Below, one piece after another: positions 22,403 to 31,500 of a DNA stretch of 64,000 nt. The translations under genes were made by a program, and so were the position numbers. A model generated the notes under the pieces. It was not told the DNA's origin. It did no database searches and saw only the letters and a program-made list of their open reading frames with translations. Position 1 is the stretch's first letter. Each line of letters opens with the position of its first letter. This stretch comes from Morinoia aosen (taxonomy: Eukaryota > Arthropoda > Malacostraca > Amphipoda > Talitridae): positions 59,288,514 to 59,352,513 of the forward strand of contig CM059557.1 in assembly GCA_030386875.1 (NCBI GenBank), in the 5' to 3' direction.

Positions 22403-22927
22403 CAGGGTCCAGTCTCGCGAATTTCTACACCGCCCAACCCTCTCCCTCCACCTACAAGCAGCTACATGAAGTTGCCATTCGCGCCAATTATTGAACTATG
22501 TAGTCCTACTGAAATTTATTAACGTGTCTGTTCGTTATACATATATTATTAATCACTGCATTATAACCACTACAAGTACTTAGTAAGTGGATACTTGAGC
22601 GGAATGTTAAAGTTAACCTGTATTAAATCATTATAATAAGTTTTGAGAACGACCGCTGGTGTTTCGCTATTCAACCCTCCATCTCGGCACGCAAAAACTT
22701 GCATTGTTAAACTTTTTGAAGTTAACCTTAAACTAACTGAACTTGGCCTAACCTAACCCAACCTAACCTAACTTAACCTACCCTCTTAACCTAACTTAAC
22801 TTAACTTAACCTAACCTAAATTAATTTAACCTGACATTTCTGTAGCTGTTTGGAGGTGGGCACTGTAGCTGCTTGGAGGCGGAGGAAGAGGGTTGGGCGG
22901 GGTAGAAATTCGCGAGATTGGACCCTG
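22403..22927. mobile_element. 525-bp non-autonomous TIR element with CCTAA-like core
   Basis: Inverted arms of 63 bases (22403-22465 and 22865-22927) differ at about five positions. They begin CAGGGTCCA and contain TCTCGCGAATTTCTAC and CCGCCCAACCCTCT. The CAGGG start is hAT-like, but the flanks show no convincing 8-bp duplication. Between the arms lie AT-rich sequence and a run of CCTAAC/CTTAAC units (22743-22832). Confidence 0.82.
22743..22832. repeat. Degenerate CCTAA/CTTAA tandem tract
   Basis: About fifteen consecutive 5-6 base units, mostly CCTAA, CCTAAC or CTTAA. CCTAA is the complement of the arthropod telomere unit TTAGG. The tract is short and impure and lies inside a TIR element, so it is interstitial. 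Confidence 0.8.
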
Positions 22928-24608
22928 TGCAAGCGGGACACGTGGCACATTGAGGGAACGCGCTTAAGCCAGCCTATCAGAGGTGGGTAAATTCGCGGGA
23001 GAAGGATCGCGCACAGTTTAGATGGGGAAAGGTCAGCGGCATATTTAAACACAGCGTAAGTGAGGGGAGGCACACTTCTTAATTGCGTAAGGCGGTGTGT
23101 AATCAACGGATGTGTTATGAAAAGTTAATTCAGAGAGTGAGTAGATAGGGAATTTTTGTACATTTTGAACTGTGGGGGATAATGTAACTATCATTTTGTG
23201 CCACAAAGCCGGTCAGATGTAAGTAAGCCATCTTGGACCAGTTCAACGCTAGGAATTCATTCAAATGTTCAAGTTTTGAGTAACAATTAGTGTTTCCTTT
23301 CTATTTGTTATACGTACGAAAATGAGTTTTCAAATGCAATCGTGATTCAAAGTAAAAGGTAATTCAAATAACTCAAATTATGTTAATTATGATAGGGTTG
23401 TTTTTAATCAATCGTTGAATTACAGGGGATAAGAGCTTAAATGAAATATACATTAAAAGCAGTTCGTAGTCCTCAGGAGGGCGGGCGTGCGTTCTTCTTC
23501 TGCGCTTGGGCGATAACACGATCGCCGTCCCTTGACGGAAGGCACCAACCGAGGCCATGTCCGACTTTGGCGGCTGAGTGCAGTGAGAAACCAGAGGACG
23601 ATACCTGACGAGGGTTTTCCACACTTAAAGAAATTTTTGCCTCTCTAAGTGTCTCATGGCTGTTCAGGTGTCTCATAGGTAGCCAGAACATCTCAAAGAA
23701 CATCGTCTCATCTGAAGTGCAGTCTGTTATACAGTATTTGTTAAACGTCATACTGGTGCGATTAATTTATGCATTTCGCCTGTGATCGTGTTGTGTTTAA
23801 CTTCCTTATTCTGCCTGATTTATTTTGTTTTATGTTAACTATCAAAATATGCGTGCGCAAAAAAAATGAATGTAACATCAAATGATATTGCTAGTATTCA
23901 CCATGCGTGTTTTTTTATGGTTGTGCTGCCGTTAAATGCATTTTAGCTTCCCATGTGTGTGTCTTGTTTACTCTACCATTTGCCGTTTTTACTTTGTGAG
24001 TGCAACAACTTTTTTTGATGTCTATTCATGTGTTTTCATGTGTTTAGGCTTAAACTTAAAAAAATCCATTAAAAGATATACTTGTAGTTGTCCCGTGTTG
24101 ATTCTGGTATATGGTGGTGGAAATAGGTAAAAAATTTCCTGCTTCTATTTTCCTCTGCCTTTTATTTACTCTTGCTGTGTACCTTTCATCTTTGTATTTT
24201 CGATTTCCTTTCTGACTATCTGGGGGTTTAGACTCCTCCTGCGAAGACGTTCAAGTCGTAAGCCCGAAGACGTCTCGTAACAGTTCTTTTCTGATTTTTT
24301 ATTGCTCATTTTTAAATCAATGTAATATTTGAATGAAAACTTTGTAATGTATTCGTCAAGGACGTAAACTTGAACATAGTTTTTTATCTTGTTTACTTTC
24401 AAAAGCATATAGGAAATCATGTACTAACGAAGGGTTTGTGAGAACGAGATTTAAAAAAACTATATAACTTTTTGCGATTATCTGATCTGTAGTACTTAAT
24501 TCTACGTTTAAAAGAAATAAGCTGAATACTCACAGAATACATAGCTAACGAGATATTTCTCTCTTTCGTGGCTACTAGATCCACGGTGCAGGCATGGTTC
24601 CTGCCTGC

Positions 24609-24684
24609 ACGTAAATTTTCTTCATATTTACTGGAAAGAAGAGATCGAAACAAGAACCATACCATATGACCCAATCGAATTTTG
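24609..24684 (-). repeat. 76-bp conserved segment, inverted copy of 27154-27229
   Basis: Reads on the plus strand ACGTAAATTTTCTTCATATT through GACCCAATCGAATTTTG. The reverse complement of 27154-27229 agrees at 74 of 76 positions by eye. Similarity stops sharply on both sides. A short perfect hairpin (GTGCAGGCA / TGCCTGCAC, 24586-24610) abuts it. Confidence 0.85.
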
Positions 24685-25064
24685 AATTTCAAGGTCTCCT
24701 CTTAACTACGACTGAGAATATCAGTCGGTTTTGTCATTTCCTTTTAGATAAAGCCAAAAACAGAAAAAGAAATCTCATGAGTCCATTTTCTAAGCTGCGT
24801 CTTCAATCACAAACTGCAAATAGTTGTAACGTTTCACCATTTTCAACATAGCTATGGAGCCCTTTTAAGTTTTGTTCCAATAGAAGAGACCTTGCTTCAC
24901 GTGTAAAATATAGATTTGCAGCAAAACTTTATAAAAGGTTTTCTATGTTCAGCAGAAATGCTTCAAAAATTTGTTCCCAAAATTTGCTCAGGCAATCTGT
25001 TAAAATTGTAGGCTTTATGTCAAAGGCGGCAAAGTAGGCCGCGTACACCAGGTCCTGTTCTCAC
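24685..25064. other. No gene seen; intron sequence next to the first coding exon
   Basis: AT-rich intron sequence lying immediately downstream of the host exon on the minus strand. No terminal repeats or domains recognised. Confidence 0.5.
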
Positions 25065-25153
25065 CTCATGTGCACGGAGCTGAAGTAGGTTACGAAGACG
25101 ATGCTTAGCACCACGGCTGCGAAGAGCACACGCTGCTTCGCGTGCATCTTTAC
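25065..25153 (-). CDS. First coding exon of the sulfotransferase-like gene (signal anchor)
   Basis: On the minus strand an acceptor (TTCTTCACTACAG) is followed by GTAAAG and an ATG at 25147. The 83 coding bases give MHAKQRVLFAAVVLSIVFV and then TYFSSVHM plus two bases, ending at a donor AG|GTGAGA. A short basic N-terminus followed by a hydrophobic stretch at residues 7-22 is the classic type II signal anchor of Golgi glycan sulfotransferases. The two leftover bases join the single first base of the exon at 14879 to complete a Ser codon. That phase match, the shared strand and the topology support one gene. An acceptor before the ATG implies at least one upstream untranslated exon to the right, which I could not locate. 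Confidence 0.8.
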
Positions 25154-26160
25154 CTGTAGTGAAGAATAGTCTTAAATGTAAATAATCCGTAAGAAACTTT
25201 TCAAGGGAATTGCATCAGCGCTATCAAATTCATTTTTGAGTTCTAGACTGCTGCGTGTCGTGACACCAATGTACTGTGGTTTGTTACTCACTGCACCAGT
25301 TAATGTGACTTCCTCCTTACCAGAGCAGATATTAACTCATCAAAGATCTATAGGCGTTGAAAAATCACCGAATAATGTCTACAAGTCAGACACGCTGAAA
25401 CTTCATGAACTCAGGAGGGCGCAGGTCTAACACCCGAAAATCTGGAAAACGTAGTGCCTCGGGGTGTGTCTCATTAAAGAAACAGGAATGATTTATACTC
25501 AACGGTGTTAAGCCCTACTACAAATATTATCATACCTATTAACTGAAAAAATCTCATCTCATTTAAATCAACGTTATTCTAAGACCCCAATTTGAGCGCA
25601 TATTTCGGTCTGGTTCAATTACACCATCTCCAATTTCAGGTGCTCTATAAGATTGCTTTCCGTTGCTCATCAAAAACGAGAGTGAAACCTAAATGCTGTT
25701 GACAATAGCCTGTTCAGTGTTTTTCATTTACAAGAAATTACTTCAGTTTTTTTGTTTGGCATATTGGCTCTTCATTTTTTCTTTTTCACCAAAAGATCTT
25801 TAACTTTAACGATCCATTAGTCACATTTTGTCGGGCTTGGTATGTTCAAATCATTGTGTAATAATTTTGAATCAAAATTAACATGTAAGGTAAATGCAAT
25901 ACTCAAAATTTTCTCATTGACATACATTTAAGAATAAGTTTCTCGTTAACGTTTGTCTTCTGACATAATGTAGATTAACATATTTTAATGAGCCTAAAGC
26001 CGATGAACTTTGCATTTTGATACTACAGTTAAAAAAACATTCGATAAAATGAAACGTTGAATTTTCACTGTCACTGGTTGAATAAAACAAATTTGCTCGC
26101 CAGCGCAAGCAAATTCAAGGCAAGATTGGTTTTGTCTACCAAGCTATGTTGAGAGTAAAG
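25154..26160. other. No gene seen; 5' intron of the sulfotransferase-like gene
   Basis: AT-rich unique-looking sequence between the first coding exon and copy B of the TIR element. No upstream exon or promoter could be identified. Confidence 0.5.
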
Positions 26161-26640
26161 GGGTGTTTACACTAGGGGACATTTCGGCCGTGAGGCGCGA
26201 CTCGTGTAGACGAGGCTCAGCACTGAGGCTCATATTTGTGTGTGTGAGCCCGAAGTTCCCTAATCACTCAGATCGAATTCGTGAGGCGCGCCGCACGTGA
26301 GCCTCGCAGCTCAGTCCCCGGTCAGTGTGTATTTAGCAGTTATCAGGTTAGATGTAGCCCTTTGCTCATCGATTATGGCTGACATAACGCTGCCACGAGA
26401 AACTACATTCCTTTTAATTGAAATTTACTAATCCTATAAATGCATTTGACAGACCAAAAGCTGCGAAAATAAGGAGGCTGCTTCCATTATATTTGAATGA
26501 AAATAAACGAATATAGTATTTCACTCATGCAAATAAAAAAGAGATTACGTAGTTTATGATGCAGCAGCAATATTCAGACAACCTCGTCGACTGCAACCCA
26601 TCTTTCATAGCAGCTGGACACACATTGACTGATTTTCTCC

Positions 26641-27784
26641 CAGGGTTGCCAGATGATTTGCACCACTTTTAGCCAAATGTTCTGAGAAAATTAGCCACAA
26701 GTAACCACTTGTATTTTTATTTCAAACATAATTATAAATCAAAGATATTGACAAATATCTTATCTTGTTGAGTTTATTAAATTGATTCCATAGCAGTGTT
26801 TTCAAATTCTTGTAAAAATTGTTTTTCTGAATTATGTTCGCTGCATCCTGGTTGGTCAACTTCATTGATATCTTGTGCTTGGAGTGCTAAATACATGTCG
26901 CTTGTGAAGAGGCTGAGCATTCTTTCTATTAAATGAAAGTCTTTGCAACAAGTTTTATTCGCTAACAAATGAAATTAATTCTAAAGACGGAGTCTATCGT
27001 TTTATTCGCTAATTCGTTTCTTTGTTTACTCCTTACATTAGCCACAAATGAAAAATGCGTTCCACAAATGCATTGAAAAGTTTGGGCATCGCTTGACCAA
27101 TGTCAGTAAAATATTTTTCTCAAAGTTCATTTTCAGGCTTGAAAACCATTGCCCAAAATTCGATTGGGTCATATGGTATGGTTTTTGTTTCGATCTCTTC
27201 TTTTCAGTAAATATGAAGAAAATTTACGTACTGGTTTTCAATTTGCAGACGTCATAATACTTTGAGGGCATGAAAAGATTTGAGTATATCCCTAAAATTT
27301 TATCTCATTTGACTTACACTCTTTCAGGTTTGAAAAGGTGAAGACTCTTCACGTTACGGCCATCCAAAAAGCGACATTCTAATTGTCTGCTTGCCTCGAT
27401 AACAGCATTAATACATTTTTCTTTAATGACATCCTTCTCTTTCCGATGCATTGTACATTCTCTGAGAAGCAGCTCAAATTTGGCTCCAAGAAATCTTGAA
27501 CCAATTTTTTATTCGAGCGATGAAGCATTTTAAGACCTTTATAACTTGCACATATCTGCATGTGTGCAGATGTAAACTCTGAACTCGTTTCATTACCGTT
27601 CATTCCGGGAACAAACACGTTAAATTTAGGAATAAGTGTAATTCTGTCGTATTTATGAAATAAATATTATTAACAATCAGTAAATTAGCCAAAATTAAGG
27701 TGGCTAATTCTCAAAAATTTTCCTTAGCCACAGTTCATGAAAATTAGCCACTTTGGTTAAAATTAGCCACATCTGGCAACCCTG
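26641..27784. mobile_element. hAT-like element inside copy B
   Basis: Ends are the perfect 15-base inverted repeat CAGGGTTGCCAGATG / CATCTGGCAACCCTG. The right flank TTTTGAGC and the left flank TTTTCTCC agree at 5 of 8 positions, a weak 8-bp duplication. The interior is rich in TTAGCCAC/GTGGCTAA motifs near both ends (subterminal repeats). Two short minus-strand frames (26968-26777, 27618-27379) may be decayed coding sequence, but no transposase motif was recognised. Confidence 0.75.
27154..27229 (+). repeat. 76-bp conserved segment, inverted copy of 24609-24684
   Basis: Located inside the hAT-like element of copy B. Two mismatches against the reverse complement of 24609-24684. It may be a mobile-element fragment, or sequence captured by the hAT from the neighbouring intron. 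Confidence 0.85.
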
Positions 27785-27916
27785 TTTTGAGCAGCGCGCG
27801 CTGCGTGGCACGCTCCATGTCTAGTCTAAACGCACTTGGCTCATGTGAAGCTCCACACGAGGCGTCTACACGTGAGCCTGCAGCAAAATGTAGACCAGTG
27901 TATATAAACGGCCCTT

Positions 27917-28341
27917 TAGCCAGGGTCTCTTTCATCAGACATGGGGAACATTGTTATCAGTCTAATGTGTGTGTTTAAAAAGCTTCCTAAACGTACTCCT
28001 AGGTAAGCATGCTAAGTATAGGATACCTGCTGGTAAACTGGTCACCAGATATTTTAGGCAGCGGTGGGCAGTAGCGCGCTTCATGTAGAGGTAGCGGCGC
28101 TATATTTTAAACAACGTAGCGGTTGCACCGTTGCAGTAACGCCCGTTACTTAGTCAAGTGGCGATACGAGGTTTTGCCGCTACCGCTACATTTACAATAT
28201 AGTTTTATTGATTATTGAATATAACTATACGAAGGATTTCGGTGTAGTACTGTTAACTCGCTACCGTGTGTCATCGTACAGGCTGTTGCTTCCTTTCTCA
28301 CAGTCTGATTGATTGATTGATCCATCTCGGATCTCCCGGCC
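27917..28341. other. No gene seen; one solitary TIR-like stretch
   Basis: 28058-28190 contains GCAGCGGTGGGCAGTAGCG and later GCCGCTACCGCTACA, resembling the ends of hAT-type non-autonomous elements. A matching pair with target duplication could not be found. Confidence 0.4.
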
Positions 28342-28668
28342 GCGCTCGTGTCAATAGCTGGCCTCTGCCCGCACTCTATCACCACCAAGATCACACACCC
28401 CACCACCACCACGCCTGCACCTGTGATGGCTGCCAGATACCGCCATTCTACAGATCGTCCTCTATCGAAACTACATGTTTATTTAAATAAGAAAACAAAA
28501 ATATTATGAATTGTACAATTATATATTGCTGTCGTAATTTTCATCATGATTTTTTGTGAGCATTTCATTAGTATTTCATTCTTTTGCGTGAATGCAAATA
28601 ATATATATCAACTGAACACGCACATTAAAAGACTCTTGTTCGTTTTGTCTCACAATAGTTCGTCGTCA
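28342..28668 (+). repeat. Foldback repeat, left arm
   Basis: Matches the reverse complement of 29932-30235 from GCGCTCGTGTCAATA through CACCTGTGATGGCTGCCAGA, ATTGTACAATTATATATTGC and CAACTGAACACGCACATT. Contains a (CCA)n stretch. A third, partial copy in direct orientation lies at about 28766-28913. Confidence 0.88.
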
Positions 28669-28765
28669 AGCAAAATGAACAATATTTATACATATAATTG
28701 CTACCTGCTGTCTGATAACTATACGTAGATAATGCTAGTTTGTGCAGGATGTTTCAAAATCTAGC

Positions 28766-28913
28766 CGCATCACCGCCACCATCTCACACACACTACCACC
28801 ACCACCCCTTCACCTGTGATGGCTGCCAGATACCGCTATTCTACAGATCGTTCTCTCTCAAAACTACATGTTGATTTGGATAAGAAGACAAAAATATTAG
28901 GAATTGTACAATA
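28766..28913 (+). repeat. Partial direct copy of the foldback arm
   Basis: CACCTGTGATGGCTGCCAGA, TACCG.TATTCTACAGATCG and GAATTGTACAAT match the left arm at about 28410-28520. It lies directly after an inverted pair of GATAATGCTAGTTTGTGCAG strings (about 28728 and, inverted, 29318-29342). Confidence 0.85.
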
Positions 28914-29484
28914 ATAATCGTATTGTGTTCTCTTATTTCCCTTATATATTCTATATACAAAGTGTTAACGACAGCCGGATATTAAGAAACACGTCTGGCA
29001 TTTCAGAAATCTCACCAGCAGCCTCTGAAAGTTTGGCCACGAGATCTTCCTCACAATCATTCATAACGTTTTTGCTTAAACCTTTTAATCGAATATCACT
29101 AAAAGGAAATTTCATCATTGTACACTTTCGTACATTAGAAGTGTTTGTAACGTAAATTCAAACTAAATATTGCGAGTAATTGTATCATCAAATTTCATAC
29201 TTTAAAACTATAAACTGCTAATATCGCAAAAACCCAAAAGTGTTCTGAAAATTTCAAAGAAAAAACTGTTCATCTGGCCATATTCTGCTTGTGAAATTGT
29301 GTACCTCTTGTCGTAATACATCCTGCACAAACTAGCATTATCTCCGTACAGTCATCAGCGAACAGGTTGTAATTATATCAACTTTATATATCTGAACACA
29401 TCAGTGGTTTGCTTTAATCGCAACCTAATCAGAAACTTAAAAACGAAGGAAATTTCGATACAATTTATCATTTTAACTAAGAAA
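28914..29484. other. Foldback spacer without a gene
   Basis: AT-rich spacer between the foldback arms, left of the Penelope-like fragment. Holds the second member of the small inverted pair (29310-29348) but no coding pattern. Confidence 0.5.
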
Positions 29485-29539
29485 ACGTTTCGGAGTCCAG
29501 CTCCATCATCAGTTCACATGAAAAACAAAAGAAATACGT
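29485..29539 (-). ncRNA. Hammerhead ribozyme motif (Penelope-associated), copy 1
   Basis: Minus strand: ACG (stem III), UA (cleavage site), a 22-base stem I region, CTGATGA, T, stem II GGAG-loop-CTCC, GAAA, and CGT closing stem III. All conserved core positions are present. Hammerheads are known components of Penelope-like retroelements, where they are thought to process element RNA. The stem I pairing here is weak, so activity is uncertain. Confidence 0.7.
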
Positions 29540-29830
29540 CTGAAATATAAGTTCAAAGTAAAATGAATTGTAGGTACTATAAATATATCATGAAAATAGA
29601 AATACAAAGTATGAGACGGAAAAGAACAAAAAATAAAATACAGAAGCACAAAATGAAAACGGGTGACACATAAGTATGAAATGAAATTAGGCTGGTTCTG
29701 ACGAGGAATCAACCTATTCACTATTTGCAATGGGTACGAACTGTCCATATTGTTCAAATGAGGTTTCGCTTGAAGATATGCAAGGACTCTAAAATTCTGA
29801 GGTCATTCTGAGGAAGCTGAGTCTAAAATT
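29485..29830 (-). mobile_element. Penelope-like retroelement, 3' fragment
   Basis: On the minus strand the degraded frames read RILESLHIFK, then KPHLNNMDSSYPLQIVNR, matching the end of the GIY-YIG endonuclease of the Penelope-like element at 49949 (ILESLYIFKLRPALNN, SSFPLAIVNR). One frameshift separates the two pieces. A hammerhead ribozyme motif follows downstream, as in other Penelope-like elements. The fragment lies between the foldback arms. Confidence 0.75.
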
Positions 29831-29931
29831 TTGAAATCGGCAGGAGATATAGGAACATTACATTATTAACTTGATTATGTAATATCTAAGTAACGACAGC
29901 TTTTTGAATATAAATATTGTTCAATTTGCCT

Positions 29932-30235
29932 GAAGATGAACTATTGTGAGACAAAACGAACAACAGTCTTTAAATGTGCGTGTTCAGTTGATGTCTATTA
30001 TTTGCATTCACGCAAAAGAATGAAATGCTCACAACTTATCATGACAAAAATTACGACAGCAATATATAATTGTACAATTCGTATTATTTTTGTCTTCTTA
30101 TTCAAATAAACATGTAGTCTCGAATGATCTGTAGAATGGCGGTATCTGGCAGCCATCACAGGTGCAGGGGTGGTGGTGGTGGTGGTGGTGTATGTGATGG
30201 TGGCAGTGATAGAGGCCAGTTATTGACACGAGCGC
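29932..30235 (-). repeat. Foldback repeat, right arm
   Basis: Reverse complement of 28342-28668, with a (GGT)n run where the left arm has (CCA)n. The arms are about 300 bases and 1.3 kb apart. Similarity is high but indels are present. Confidence 0.88.
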
Positions 30236-30277
30236 TATCGTCTGCGGTGTGTTACAGTGTTAGGTAGGGCAGGCTTA

Positions 30278-31425
30278 GGGTGCGTTCACACTACGAGCGG
30301 CGCGGAGCGGAGCGGCAATAATGTCTGTACAGGTTTGAATGCAGAAACGCTTGGCTGTTCACACGACAAGCGAAGCGGAGCGGCGAGGCGCGGAGCGGAG
30401 CGGAGCGGCACGCTCGGGAAATTCGTCGGGATTTTTTGTCGCTCGCGGCGAGCGTTTCTCCTCGGCTCCGCCTTTGGATCGTCATATCTTACAGGGGTAG
30501 AATTGTCGTTTGAGTTTAAAAAATCTAGTGTATAACTAGTTATTTGTACAACTAATCATATAACAGTTATAACTGATAGTGTAACATGTAATATTTTAGT
30601 GTAATTTCACCCATTTGGGTTTAGTAATCATTTATTTCTATTTTCTTCTGCTTTCTCTGATAAGTTACTTTATTAATGCTTCAGTTTAAGGAATTTATTT
30701 TGTTTTTCTCGTGATGTAGTTTCATCTTTCTTGTGATGCTGTGTATTTTATTTTATGATCTTGATTAAAGTATAATTATGTACGATTTTTTAATTTAGTT
30801 TTCATTTTTTCCGTAAAATGGGAGAAAAAGGAGGCCGTATGATGATGATGAGGACTCAATGAGTGTCAAATACACAATAAGTTGCAAAATTTTATGAGCT
30901 TGGGTGATTTTTTCCAATACTCACGGAAAGCATATCAGTATTTCGAGAACTATTTGGTCAGGACAAGTCAATATTTGTCAGTATTTTTCACTTAGGTTTC
31001 TCTGGCACAACCCTGAATTTCTGAAGGGAATAACTTTACGTTCACTCACGTTCAAGTCACCACAAGACTTTTTTGTTCGTACTGGCCTACGAAAACCTGT
31101 AGTAATATATGTGATACAGCCTATATGGAAAGACTTTAATTTTGCTTAAACTACTTTGCTTTACATGTATCCTCAATAAAAATTTGCGTATTGCTAAACA
31201 GCAAATTTATCTAATTTCGTTGGAAATTTTTCTTTCTAAAAGGGATTGTAGTAAATCAAAAGTTGCCGGCTTCATCCGTAAATACTCGTAGAATTGTGAT
31301 TCATCTCTCCTCAGTGCTTCGAAGAGATAGTGGTATTCTCCATAGCGATCTCTCCTCATGTTGATGGGATGGATCCAGTGAAGCGCATCGCAACAGAAGC
31401 GCATTCACGGAGCGCTCCATCTTGA
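30278..31425. mobile_element. PIF/Harbinger-like element, left part (interrupted by the insertion at 31426)
   Basis: TTA (30275-30277) precedes the end GGGTGCGTTCACACTACGAG, followed by GCGGAGCGG repeats and a second CACACGACAAGCGAAGCGG block at 30359. It carries the start of a Harbinger transposase on the minus strand. The element resumes at 52373-52497 beyond the large I-like insertion. The 11-base target duplication GAGCGCTCCAT (31415-31425) / GAACGCTCCAT (52373-52383) joins the halves. Native length would be about 1.27 kb, so it is probably internally deleted. Confidence 0.75.
31207..31424 (-). pseudogene. Harbinger transposase N-terminus
   Basis: ALHWIHPINMRRDRYGEYHY and LFEALRRDESQFYEYLRMKP match the N-terminal block of Harbinger nucleases, and the parallel copy at 53071-52871. 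The first dozen codons (from ATG at 31424) are in another frame, so a frameshift is present. No catalytic region remains. Confidence 0.75.
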
Positions 31426-31500
31426 GTCTTGAGTCTTGAGTTTTGGCACCCAGCCTACAGGGGCATAGGGGCCTTGATCACAGCAGATTTTGAGGAATGT

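Larger units (their letters stand above)
14880..25064 (-). other. Intron of the sulfotransferase-like gene, filled with transposons
   Basis: Bounded by GTGAGA at 25064 and ...CCGCAG at 14880 on the minus strand, 10,185 bases long, phase 2. It contains a Harbinger element (16142-20634), two small MITEs nested in it, a TIR element (22403-22927) and a direct repeat (15880-16031). Stretches 14880-15880, 20638-22400 and 22930-24600 show no recognisable gene. 23470-23640 is a CpG-rich patch of unknown nature. A CRE palindrome TGACGTCA lies near 20893. Confidence 0.75.
26161..27916. mobile_element. TIR element family, copy B (both ends), with a hAT inside
   Basis: The left end AAAGGGGTGTTTACACTAG, GGGACATTT, and the right end read inverted, AAAGGGCCGTTTATATACAC, CTACATTTT, form imperfect inverted repeats. 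Both are followed by GAGGC/AGGCT and CGTGTAGACG blocks. 26320-26640 and 27785-27916 match copy A. The terminal style resembles PIF/Harbinger, but a clean 3-bp duplication is not visible and no transposase is encoded. Confidence 0.7.

Noticed and set aside
22743-22832. CCTAA-rich tract as a telomere
   Set aside because: Short, impure, mixed with CTTAA units and enclosed by the arms of a TIR element. It is interstitial.
22403-22927. Assignment of the TIR element to hAT
   Set aside because: The CAGGG start fits, but no 8-bp target duplication is visible, so only a generic TIR element is reported.
24210-24290. Possible tRNA-like segment (CAAGTCGTAAGCCC)
   Set aside because: No cloverleaf could be formed and no proper A and B boxes are present.
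24586-24610. Perfect 9-base hairpin as a terminator or small RNA
   Set aside because: Single short hairpin in a eukaryotic intron. No support for function beyond its position next to the 76-base repeat.
30257-30535. 92-codon frame with Ala/Glu/Arg repeats
   Set aside because: Created by GCGGAGCGG repeats of the Harbinger end.
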